Source: CAZDAW01 sp964503685
GTDB taxonomy: Bacteria; Chloroflexota; Anaerolineae; Anaerolineales; Anaerolineaceae
Length of the DNA stretch: 7,264 nucleotides
NCBI GenBank assembly: GCA_964503685.1
Contig: CAZDAW010000140.1
Location: 1 to 7,264, forward strand
Direction of reading: 5' to 3'
The notes under the pieces are model-generated. The model was not told the origin of the DNA and ran no database searches. It saw nothing but the letters and a program-made list of their open reading frames with translations. Shown piece after piece: positions 1 through 5,357 of this stretch. The position numbers and the translations under genes were made by a program. The number at the start of each line of letters is the position of its first letter. Within the stretch, counting starts at the first letter, position 1.

Positions 1-1129
1 GGATTTCGCGTACGATCCGGGTCTGCTTCAGTGCCCGATTGCACACGAAGTCACCCACTTCGATCTGGTTCGCACGGGCTGCAAAATCGCCCGCGGGCTG
101 CCCTTCAAGCGTGAACCCTGCGCCATGCGGGAGTTTTTTCCCCGGAACCAGATCCGCATCCGCCAGACGATCCAGATGCAGGCAGAAAAAATAGGGTTCG
201 TGCAGCTCGATGGGCGTCTGACCGTCCCAGGCCCCGCTCTGGACCAGGCGGCGGGCAGCCATGATGCAGCGGTCCCACGCGCCGTCGTCGGTCGGACCGG
301 AACCGATGGTGATGCGCGTTTTGTCGAAGGCGGGGAACGCGGTTGGCATCACGACCGGCGCGGCTTCCGGTTGGCTTTCGCCTGGAACATCGCCAGTAGT
401 TACTTCCGGCGCGACCACCACGTCACTGGCCGGCACTGCCGTTTCGGGCGCGGCTTCTGCATGAGAAGTCGTTGGCTCAAAAACTTGTGTCACTTTACGT
501 TCCGTGCCGTTTTGGCCGAGACTCGCCTCGACCACCACGACCGGGTGCCCTTGCGCGGCCAGCACTTCGCAGGTGGCGCGGAGCTGGGGCCGGGCGACGA
601 GTGCCATCTCGACGTGTTTGCCAACGGCGATGGGGCGGGTTTTGATGGCCTGCCGGGCGACAGACGCCAGGACTGCCGCCTGGGTTCCATAGGCCTCATA
701 GTTGGCCCCCATCTGGAGCAGGACAATGGCATCGTCATGCTGCGCTTGAAAACCCTGATACTGCTCCCACCAGGGCTGGGCGTGTTTGTTAAAGGGCGCG
801 CGGGTCGCGCCGCTGTTGGTCGCCATAGCTTCCTTTCTTTCCGGTTGAAGTTGATCATATTGGTCAAGCCAGTCGCGTCCTTGCGGCGTCAGGCGGACCT
901 TGATGTTGTACGGACTGGCTGAGGGTTTGTAGATGAACCCGCGATCTCGCAGTTGGCTGAGCGCACGGGCGCGGCGAAGCGGGGTCACTGCCGGATGACC
1001 CGCACCGCCGCTCATATCCACGCCTTTGCCCTGGTCGTGGTCGTTGATGTAGCGCAGCACGGCCGCGAGGTCCGCATCGGGCAGCGGCGGGTTCTGGTGC
1101 CCGCGTGGGGCGGCGGTGACGGCGGTCAT
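1..1129 (-). CDS. Winged-helix / MutS domain I-like protein, 3' end cut by window edge
   Basis: An open frame of 376 codons runs leftward without a stop and leaves the window, so the C-terminus is missing. Residues about 15-90 look like a winged helix: a helix with RALSQLRDRGFI, then VRLTPQGRDWLDQY as a wing and helix. Residues about 115-205 resemble MutS domain I (mismatch-binding): WWEQYQGFQAQHDDAIVLL matches the family's opening, GANYEAYG stands where MutS has GDFYELF, and VLAAQGHPVVVVEAS matches the usual 'GYKVAICEQ' strand. The mismatch-stacking Phe is Asn here, while the Glu is kept. A Pro/Ala/Glu-rich linker (about 220-262) leads to an unrecognised C-terminal region. MutS ATPase motifs are absent from the visible part. 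The start overlaps the upstream gene's stop as ATGA, with GGAAG just upstream, so the two are probably translationally coupled. From memory, MutS-I-like modules occur in multidomain proteins of mobile elements. The role is unknown: DNA binding is inferred, mismatch repair is unlikely. The frame is much richer in GC than the genes to the right. Confidence 0.75.
   Translation of the reverse strand, partial: MTAVTAAPRGHQNPPLPDADLAAVLRYINDHDQGKGVDMSGGAGHPAVTPLRRARALSQLRDRGFIYKPSASPYNIKVRLTPQGRDWLDQYDQLQPERKEAMATNSGATRAPFNKHAQPWWEQYQGFQAQHDDAIVLLQMGANYEAYGTQAAVLASVARQAIKTRPIAVGKHVEMALVARPQLRATCEVLAAQGHPVVVVEASLGQNGTERKVTQVFEPTTSHAEAAPETAVPASDVVVAPEVTTGDVPGESQPEAAPVVMPTAFPAFDKTRITIGSGPTDDGAWDRCIMAARRLVQSGAWDGQTPIELHEPYFFCLHLDRLADADLVPGKKLPHGAGFTLEGQPAGDFAARANQIEVGDFVCNRALKQTRIVREI
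824..843 (-). promoter_or_regulatory. Internal ribosome binding site and possible second start
   Basis: Inside the winged-helix/MutS-like frame, an AAAGAAAGGAAG stretch lies a few bases before an in-frame ATG (codon 102, reading MATNSG). That codon falls exactly between the winged helix and the MutS-I-like domain. It could yield a shorter product without the DNA-binding N-terminus. It could also be a relic of a fusion of two genes. This is a visible sequence match only; use of the site is inferred. Confidence 0.35.
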
Positions 1130-1356
1130 TTCTTCCGTCCGTTCCACCCGGCGGGCCACTGGCCCCACCCCGCGGCGAGGGGCTGCGGGGTGCCGCTGTA
1201 GATTTGGACAGGGCCGGGAGTGCCGTTGCCGTGCCCGGTGGCGGGCCAGTTAACCGGCTGGGTGGTGATGGTCCCATTGGCGTGGAAAAAGAACCAGGTG
1301 GTGCGCTGGGCAGCGGGGTGGTTCTGAAAGCCGCCGCCGATGATTTGATCACGCAT
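1126..1356 (-). CDS. 76-aa Gly/Pro/Trp-rich protein of unknown function
   Basis: I do not recognise this protein. It starts MRDQIIGGGFQNHPAAQRTT and ends WPAGWNGRKK. It is rich in Gly, Pro, Thr and Trp, with no membrane segment, no cysteines and no evident catalytic motif. The start is supported by AAGAAGG eight bases upstream of the ATG. Its TGA overlaps the ATG of the following gene (ATGA), a typical sign of translational coupling, and this is the main reason to accept it over the longer frames on the same strand. The order is promoter, about 190 nt of leader, this gene, then the MutS-I-like protein. A co-expressed structural or accessory protein of a mobile element is possible. No function is assigned. 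Confidence 0.65.
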   Translation of the reverse strand: MRDQIIGGGFQNHPAAQRTTWFFFHANGTITTQPVNWPATGHGNGTPGPVQIYSGTPQPLAAGWGQWPAGWNGRKK

Positions 1357-1554
1357 AGGCTAACCTTCTTTGCGATGAATTGTAGAACGGGATTCCGTTA
1401 GGCTCCAAATTTTGAGTTGGTTCCATTTGGTTCGTTCCGCGGCACAAAAAGTATCCACGTCCAGGCCTCACTCTCCTTGATTCGCGCCGGGTTCGCACCG
1501 TCAGCGTGGCGTGGTTCTAAAAGTGGTAACGAGCAAATTTTATCTATAATGGAT
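1357..1554 (-). promoter_or_regulatory. Long leader of the leftward operon, no clear gene
   Basis: About 190 nt separate the predicted leftward transcription start from the 76-aa gene. The leader contains an AAGGAGA Shine-Dalgarno-like motif near 1480 and several short open frames on the minus strand. One encodes 25 codons from an ATG, reading MEPTQNLEPNGIPFYNSSQR, and runs into the start of the 76-aa gene. None has a well-spaced ribosome binding site, so none is annotated as a gene. A leader peptide or regulatory RNA is possible. Confidence 0.3.
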
Positions 1555-1582
1555 ATTATACTCGATATTGGATATTAGTCAA
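1555..1582 (-). promoter_or_regulatory. Sigma70-like promoter for the leftward operon
   Basis: On the minus strand TTGACT (1582-1577) and a perfect TATAAT (1560-1555) are 16 bp apart. The element lies in an AT-rich island between divergent genes and points toward the 76-aa gene. Two TGGATA repeats on the plus strand flank or overlap it, so the divergent regulator may well control it. Confidence 0.6.
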
Positions 1583-1596
1583 TATTGGATAACTCG

Positions 1597-1623
1597 TTGA
1601 CATATTGAATAGTTGCTTATAAT
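1597..1623 (+). promoter_or_regulatory. Sigma70-like promoter for the HTH regulator
   Basis: A perfect TTGACA (1597-1602) is followed after 15 bp by a perfect TATAAT (1618-1623). An alternative TAATAT two bases further on gives the standard 17-bp spacing. Transcription would start at about 1630, just before the ribosome binding site, so the leader would be very short. One TGGATA repeat lies directly at the expected start point, consistent with autoregulation. Confidence 0.6.
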
Positions 1624-1634
1624 ATGGATAAGGA

Positions 1635-1651
1635 AAGGAGGCGCTCCATTG
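1635..1651 (+). promoter_or_regulatory. Ribosome binding site that sets a TTG start
   Basis: AAGGAGG is a near-perfect anti-SD match and ends seven bases before the TTG start codon of the HTH regulator. It decides this start over the upstream in-frame TTG at 1613, which would lie before the predicted transcription start. Confidence 0.75.
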
Positions 1652-1942
1652 ACAGCAAAAAATAGGCGCTACCGGACAAGGCTCAAAGAACGGCTTCTGG
1701 AACTGTCCTATATTAAAGGTGAGTTGATCACCTTAATGGATATCGTTCGCCAGACTGAAATCCCTTATGCAACGGTCAATCGTTATGCGAATCTCGCACT
1801 GGAACGCCTAGATTATGCAACAGTGAAGGCGCTTGCAGACGCAGTGGATATGAAACTTGAAAACTTCGTCTATGAAGTTGAGACTACGAATGACGAGGAA
1901 TCAGTAGAGCAGGGGCAGCAGGTGGCGCTGGCGACAGCATAG
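1649..1942 (+). CDS. Cro/CI-type (XRE-like) helix-turn-helix regulator, 97 aa
   Basis: A small DNA-binding regulator. Residues about 28-75 form an XRE-like five-helix fold: LMDIVRQTEIPYATVNRYAN is the helix-turn-helix, with YATVNRY as the recognition helix. DYATVKALADAVDMKLENFV is the conserved following pair of helices, like 'ltkiakaLgvsleel' in the family. The N-terminus is basic (KNRRYRTRLKER) and the tail is acidic and Gln-rich. The start is TTG rather than the TTG 12 codons upstream, because AAAGGAGG sits seven bases before it and the upstream codon falls inside the promoter. The gene is divergent to the GC-rich operon and shares a promoter/operator region with it. This suggests an autoregulated switch controlling the element's genes. 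Its base composition is much closer to the right-hand genes than to the leftward operon. Confidence 0.85.
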   Translation: MTAKNRRYRTRLKERLLELSYIKGELITLMDIVRQTEIPYATVNRYANLALERLDYATVKALADAVDMKLENFVYEVETTNDEESVEQGQQVALATA

Positions 1943-1956
1943 TTGCCGCCAGCGCC
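1924..1956 (+). other. Hairpin over the end of the HTH gene
   Basis: GGCGCTGGCG and CGCCAGCGCC form a perfect 10-bp stem with a 13-nt loop that contains the regulator's stop codon. No U-run follows, so it is not a classic intrinsic terminator. It is the first of three successive hairpins and may stabilise the 3' end of the mRNA or impede readthrough. Confidence 0.5.
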
Positions 1957-1960
1957 GGGC

Positions 1961-1982
1961 ACGCTGTGCTGGAACACGGCGT
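1961..1982 (+). other. Second short intergenic hairpin
   Basis: ACGCTGTG (1961-1968) pairs with CACGGCGT (1975-1982): eight pairs including one G-U, with a six-base loop. The wobble pair is valid only for RNA transcribed from the plus strand. There is no poly-U tail. Confidence 0.4.
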
Positions 1983-2000
1983 ACCAAACCCCATTTTAAC

Positions 2001-2034
2001 CCCGCCTGCTAATCTGCGCAGGTTGGTGGGCGGG
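2001..2034 (+). other. Near-palindromic hairpin with G-U pairs only
   Basis: All 17 positions on each side of a centre between 2017 and 2018 pair in plus-strand RNA: 13 Watson-Crick and 4 G-U. The inner core CTGCGCAG is a perfect palindrome. On the minus strand the four wobble positions would be A-C mismatches, so selection appears to act on plus-strand RNA. It ends about 50 bases before the next gene and lacks a U-run. A processing site, an attenuator, or a REP-like element are all possible. Confidence 0.5.
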
Positions 2035-2085
2035 AGAATGTATCTACCAGGTGAGTTGTATTTCATCAACTTAATGAGGGGAAAT

Positions 2086-2382
2086 ATGCGGAATCACGCA
2101 AATAAGTCGCCTCAAAACTGGATAGATGGTACTACCGAGCACGGCCTTTACCCGATCACGCGTGAAAGCCAAAGGGTTGATGTACTCGAGGATATTCACG
2201 ATGCCGATCCGATGATCAATCGCCAGGCCATGTATCAGGCTTTCTCTAAGAAACGCCAACGCTTGCCGCGTGATAAACAAAAACTGCCAAAGGGGAAAAT
2301 GCGAGCTAAAGAAGACAATTTTCATGAATGCCCAGAGCTAAATTTGCTCCCTGGCGAAAAGGTGTTTAAATCAAGACCCTAA
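2086..2382 (+). CDS. 98-aa basic hypothetical protein beside the attachment site
   Basis: I do not recognise this protein. It begins MRNHANKSPQNWIDGTTEHG, continues through a mixed acidic stretch (VDVLEDIHDADPM), and then a strongly basic segment (SKKRQRLPRDKQKLPKGKMR, about residues 54-73). It ends KVFKSRP. No signal peptide, membrane segment or known motif is seen. The start is chosen because GAGGGG lies five bases upstream; the open frame extends 40 codons further upstream, but that part lies over the hairpins and lacks an RBS. The gene is the last one before the tRNA-derived attachment site, a position often held by recombination directionality factors or small element genes. Nothing in the sequence shows that it is one. 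The basic segment would fit nucleic-acid binding, which is a guess. Confidence 0.6.
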   Translation: MRNHANKSPQNWIDGTTEHGLYPITRESQRVDVLEDIHDADPMINRQAMYQAFSKKRQRLPRDKQKLPKGKMRAKEDNFHECPELNLLPGEKVFKSRP

Positions 2383-2391
2383 TCCCGGTTT

Positions 2392-2430
2392 TAAATAGGG
2401 ATGGCCCGCACATTACCAGCTAAATAGGAT
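2392..2430 (+). repeat. Direct repeats beside the attachment site
   Basis: TAAATAGGGAT (2392-2402) and TAAATAGGAT (2421-2430) are near-identical copies 29 bp apart, in the roughly 100-bp gap between the last element gene and the tRNA fragment. Short direct repeats at this distance from the core are typical of integrase arm-type or excisionase sites. The gap otherwise shows only a small CTCC-AAAA-GGAG type hairpin near 2441-2453 and no gene. Confidence 0.3.
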
Positions 2431-2486
2431 CTCATTCGTACTCCGAAAAGGAGGGGGTTGGGGTCCTTGACAGTAACAATATTTAA

Positions 2487-2527
2487 TCGGGTTGCAGAGG
2501 TCCCCGGTTCAAGTCCGGGCACCCCGA
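2487..2527 (+). other. 3' half of tRNA-Pro(CGG): candidate attR core
   Basis: Read with tRNA numbering, the sequence gives T33, anticodon CGG (2488-2490), G37, T38, the anticodon-stem 3' strand TGCAG, variable loop AGGTC, T-stem CCCGG, T-loop TTCAAGT, T-stem CCGGG, acceptor strand CACCCCG and discriminator A (2527). G37 and the CACCCCG acceptor strand are typical of tRNA-Pro. CCA is not encoded. The bases before T33 do not pair with TGCAG and no D-arm or CGGGGTG 5' strand is present, so this is not a functional tRNA. A 3' tRNA fragment that begins in the anticodon loop is the classic core of a tyrosine-recombinase attachment site. Since the 5' half is replaced by left-hand sequence and a terminator follows, this is best read as attR, with the element on the left. 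Confidence 0.8.
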
Positions 2528-2533
2528 CACAAA

Positions 2534-2568
2534 AGCCGTTTGTAGGTAAACAGACGGCTCTTTGTTTT
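2534..2568. terminator. Bidirectional intrinsic terminator after the tRNA fragment
   Basis: AGCCGTTTGT and ACAGACGGCT form a 10-bp stem (one G-U on the plus strand) with a six-base loop. CTTTGTTTT follows on the plus strand and TTTTGTG follows on the minus strand. It begins seven bases after the tRNA discriminator base, so it was probably the native terminator of the host tRNA-Pro gene. It can also end the leftward cyclase/ATPase operon, whose last stop is about 90 bases away. A bulged hairpin (2610-2630) nearer that stop has no U-run. Confidence 0.75.
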
Positions 2569-2651
2569 CATATGACATGCTTCGACACCTGGGATTTTGA
2601 GATTTGACCGGGAAATAGGCTTCCTATCCCACACCAACCTGGAGTATCGAG

Positions 2652-3719
2652 TCATTCCCCCCAATCTTCGCCGCGCCCCCCAATCAAATATTCTGGTGGA
2701 GATACCCGGCCTCGTGGATCAAGCGCAAAATGTTTACCGTGCAGTTCAAATTCAATATTTTGGAATCCACGTCCAGCTCGATTTTTTTCAATAGTGAACA
2801 CAACCCAATTGCGGATTCCTTCGGCTTCATACCGGCTTAAATGGGCAAGTTTATCCTTAATGGCAATCGCATATTTGTTATGCATGATAATCGCAATATC
2901 ACATTCATAGTCAAGCGCACTGCCTCCCCGCATGTGATACAGGTGCATGCGCTTGCTTCGTAATCCCTCGCGGCTGGCTGCTACAATCGACCAGACCGGA
3001 ATATTGAAACTCATTGCAATATCTTTTAAGGTTTCTACAATCAGAGTCACTCGTTCTTCTTCTGGTACAGGATGGTTTCCGGTATCTCTGAGTGGAATTT
3101 TTTGAAGATAGTCGATAAATAGCGTGAGCTGGCCGTTTGTCTGACGCAGCCACCATTCCGTATTGCGACGGATGACATCTAATGAGGTAGCACTTTGGTT
3201 CGCTTTGGTGATGATGAGCCGCCGACCATACGTGTTGATTCGACTCATAACCTTAACCAGCTTGCTGTCCTGCGAATAAATCTGATTCAACACGCCGGGC
3301 TGATTCCGAAAATTATTACTTCCCTTTTCAATTAAGGCATTGAGATAACGCAGATCAACCCCATTGCTCAAATCAATGTCTGGCGGAGTAATGCTTTCCA
3401 AACAGAACAGCCGGTTCATCAAATGAATTTCACTGTGCTCAAACGACACAAAATACACATAATGGTCGGGAAGCATGGCAATGTTACGAGCAACCTGCAA
3501 AGCAGTGATGGTCTTTCCTACACCTTGTGCCCCGCCTAACAGGATCAAATCATTTTTTCGCACACCGCCGCCGATGGCTGTATCAAGAGGATCAAGCCCC
3601 GTCGGTGTTGGTATGAATGTCGTCAGATCACCCGCAACGAGACTTTCATCTGCTTTATTAAAAACGTCAAAAAGGTTGAAACCCATATAATGAGGTTTTA
3701 CACCCTCAAAAACGTTCAT
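2652..3719 (-). CDS. DnaB-type RecA-fold ATPase lacking the DnaB N-terminal domain
   Basis: A 355-aa ATPase with the motif order of the DnaB C-terminal helicase domain: TGLDPLDTAIGGGVRKNDL before Walker A GAQGVGKT (63-70), catalytic Glu in VSFEHS (E94, like DnaB 'SLEM'), Walker B LFIDYLQ (D203), AASREGLRSKR with GGSALDYECDIAIIMH (about 248-280, like 'SQLsR...ReSGaIEqDAD'), and the EKNRAGRG loop (311-318, like DnaB 'KNRNGPTG'). DnaB usually has about 450 residues; the primase-contacting N-terminal domain is replaced by about 35 unrelated residues. It is therefore unlikely to be the replicative helicase. The start is the ATG with AAGGAGA six bases upstream; an in-frame TTG 7 codons earlier overlaps that site. 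It lies 23 bp downstream of the cyclase gene, so they are probably co-transcribed. A hexameric DNA motor is inferred. Its link to nucleotide signalling is unexplained. Confidence 0.85.
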   Translation of the reverse strand: MNVFEGVKPHYMGFNLFDVFNKADESLVAGDLTTFIPTPTGLDPLDTAIGGGVRKNDLILLGGAQGVGKTITALQVARNIAMLPDHYVYFVSFEHSEIHLMNRLFCLESITPPDIDLSNGVDLRYLNALIEKGSNNFRNQPGVLNQIYSQDSKLVKVMSRINTYGRRLIITKANQSATSLDVIRRNTEWWLRQTNGQLTLFIDYLQKIPLRDTGNHPVPEEERVTLIVETLKDIAMSFNIPVWSIVAASREGLRSKRMHLYHMRGGSALDYECDIAIIMHNKYAIAIKDKLAHLSRYEAEGIRNWVVFTIEKNRAGRGFQNIEFELHGKHFALDPRGRVSPPEYLIGGRGEDWGE

Positions 3720-3742
3720 TCTTTCTCTCCTTGACAACAAAT

Positions 3743-5338
3743 TCAGGTTACATTTTTAGTCACGCTATAGTGCCATCGAGCTTCCTCTCGTGTATCAAAA
3801 TATTCTTCACAACCAGCTCGGAAGTCATGATTTTTGCTGGCAATCTGTTCCATCACATCTAAGGGAAATGCAACAATAAGTGTATCGTCAAGCAAGTGAA
3901 AATCATCGAGGGGATAAAGCTTATTATATAGACTCAGATTCACGGGGCCTAAACATTCCCCTTCGTTATATTGAATCGGAAAAACATCGCCATATTTACA
4001 GGCGTACATCTTGATACCACCAGAAAGGAAGTGAACCCAGCATTGTTCCCACCACTTCACAGTCAACTGCTTGCCATTGGTAATAATTTCAACAGACCGT
4101 CGGAGCTGGCGGCGATCATCCCCAGATAACCTACTCAAAAGTTCATCCTGATTTGACAACACATCTACAAGCTGTTCTTCACAAATTTTAGTTATGGGTG
4201 TCCAAAACTCCTGTTCGGTAGTATCCCCCAAAATAATGTCATTCGCGTGGCCTAAATCAAAATGCAGTATCACACTTTTTTGTAAAGCAGTAATTTGTGG
4301 GCGATAATGAGAAGGAATTTGACTATGATCAACATAGAATTCACCTTCTTTTAACTCCCTCTCATACCCATCTGCCCAGCTTAACCGGACTCCGCCGAAA
4401 ACCGCAAACAAAATCTGGCCCTGCGCATCATCAGGGTTGCCAATAAGTTCGTCCTTTCTGACTTCTACCAAGTTTAATTTGAGCAAAAACAAGCGAATGA
4501 GTTCGTCTGACCAATCGGAAAAAACGGGATGATATAATCTCGGATTTTGAGGAGTTGCCAGCATAATTTCTCGCAGCACTTCTCGCACAATAGCATTATA
4601 TGGATCGAGATCCAGCAGCATTTTGCACAACAAAATAGCACGAAAAGCATTTTCCTGTCGAGATTCACGGTAATGGTCATATAACATACTCGTATACATT
4701 TCCACCGCAGCTTCGAGTGGGTACTTAAAAGGCTCATACCATTCGTTAAAAGCTGAGATTGGAATTCCTGCCCCCTCTACATTAATATTGTAGAGTTGCA
4801 GAGGGACACCATGTTTAATCCACCAGCGTCCGATATAAGTGACTCCTTTTTTTAGCGGCTGTTTATAAACCTCATCAATCAAACTCAATTGTTCACAATA
4901 ACGTTCCGATGCCAGAATTTGCCCTGGTTTAGCGGCATCGGCGATACGACATGCAAGATTAATCCCTCGTCCCCAGACATTTAGCCGATCATCGAAATCC
5001 CGACCATCAATGACCGAGTCGGCATGTAAACCCATTTTTAGCCGGAGCCGGGGTTTATCACCTGGCTTCTTTTGATTATAGTCCTTGGCTAACTTACCCA
5101 AGTTAATTGCAGTCTGATACGCACCACTAATGCCCGAAAAAGTCAGTGATCCGCCGTCTCCGCCCGGACTCCAGATTCGCCTTTCGTCATAATCAATCCC
5201 TTCAGGCATCGCTTGGTGAAGCAAGTCACACAGTGTTTCAAACAGGTAAAACATTTCTGTTTCACTGGGAAGTAAGGAGTATCCCGCTATATCGACGGTG
5301 AGAATCGATTTTACAGAAGGCTTTAATGGATCATACAT
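3743..5338 (-). CDS. Class III nucleotide cyclase with two cyclic-nucleotide-binding-like domains
   Basis: A 531-aa soluble protein. Residues about 10-185 are a class III cyclase catalytic domain: first metal Asp in LTVDIAGYS (D16), second in GGDGGSLTF (D61), RLKMGLHAD, then WGRGINLACRIADAAKPGQI with the transition-state Asn127 and Arg131. The catalytic residues look intact. At the two purine-selecting positions, Ser57 appears where adenylate cyclases have Lys and Asn120 where they have Asp (my alignment by eye), so the substrate may not be ATP. A helical middle (about 200-285) follows. Residues about 285-365 and 405-505 both look like the beta-roll of cyclic-nucleotide-binding domains, for example LFAVFGGVRLS...LKEGEFYVD and VHFLSGGIKMYA...NEGECLGP. 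Neither has the usual phosphate-binding Arg motif. No membrane segment is seen. It could sense its own product. It leads a two-gene operon with the DnaB-type ATPase. The ribosome binding site GAGGGGG is unusually far (about 13 nt) from the ATG. Confidence 0.85.
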   Translation of the reverse strand: MYDPLKPSVKSILTVDIAGYSLLPSETEMFYLFETLCDLLHQAMPEGIDYDERRIWSPGGDGGSLTFSGISGAYQTAINLGKLAKDYNQKKPGDKPRLRLKMGLHADSVIDGRDFDDRLNVWGRGINLACRIADAAKPGQILASERYCEQLSLIDEVYKQPLKKGVTYIGRWWIKHGVPLQLYNINVEGAGIPISAFNEWYEPFKYPLEAAVEMYTSMLYDHYRESRQENAFRAILLCKMLLDLDPYNAIVREVLREIMLATPQNPRLYHPVFSDWSDELIRLFLLKLNLVEVRKDELIGNPDDAQGQILFAVFGGVRLSWADGYERELKEGEFYVDHSQIPSHYRPQITALQKSVILHFDLGHANDIILGDTTEQEFWTPITKICEEQLVDVLSNQDELLSRLSGDDRRQLRRSVEIITNGKQLTVKWWEQCWVHFLSGGIKMYACKYGDVFPIQYNEGECLGPVNLSLYNKLYPLDDFHLLDDTLIVAFPLDVMEQIASKNHDFRAGCEEYFDTREEARWHYSVTKNVT

Positions 5339-5357
5339 ATACTAAGATTACCCCCTC

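Larger units (their letters stand above)
1550..1630 (+). repeat. TGGATA repeat cluster, candidate operator region
   Basis: TGGATA occurs at 1550-1555, 1569-1574, 1586-1591 and 1625-1630, the first three spaced 19 and 17 bp apart. GATATT or AATATT accompanies the first three copies. The copies overlap or border both divergent promoters. This arrangement is typical of the operators bound by Cro/CI-type regulators. The encoded 97-aa HTH protein is the natural candidate ligand, though binding is inferred. Confidence 0.45.
1..2527. mobile_element. Right end of a putative tRNA-Pro-integrated element
   Basis: The region combines a tRNA 3'-fragment at its right border, a Cro/CI-like regulator with divergent promoters, small orphan genes, an ATGA-coupled GC-rich operon and a MutS-I-like multidomain protein. 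Together these suggest a prophage, ICE or other integrative element that continues beyond the left edge. No integrase, capsid or conjugation gene is visible, so the type cannot be stated. The integrase and the intact tRNA-Pro would be expected further left. Confidence 0.6.

Noticed and set aside
125..922. Long plus-strand open frame of 265 codons
   Set aside because: It is antisense to the GC-rich leftward gene, rich in His, Arg and Asp, and has no recognisable domain. High GC explains its openness, and the minus-strand frame has RBS, coupling and domain support.
864..1352. 162-codon minus-strand frame
   Set aside because: It overlaps the two ATGA-coupled genes in a third frame and is a Pro/Arg/Ser-rich low-complexity translation typical of a shadow.
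1397..1500. Small leader peptide genes before the 76-aa gene
   Set aside because: Open frames exist, but none has a correctly spaced ribosome binding site, and the motif AAGGAGA is too close or too far from each candidate start.
2071..2325. 84-codon minus-strand frame opposite the orphan gene
   Set aside because: It is antisense to the 98-aa frame and has no ribosome binding site support; the plus-strand frame has a good RBS.
2467..2495. TTGACA promoter just before the tRNA fragment
   Set aside because: No acceptable -10 box lies at the right distance.
2459..2527. A complete tRNA starting at TTGGGGT
   Set aside because: The 5' strand pairs imperfectly with the acceptor, the length is about four bases short, there is no D-arm, and the anticodon stem does not pair.
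2610..2630. Intrinsic terminator directly after the ATPase gene
   Set aside because: The stem has a two-base bulge and no U-run; the hairpin at 2534-2568 is far better.
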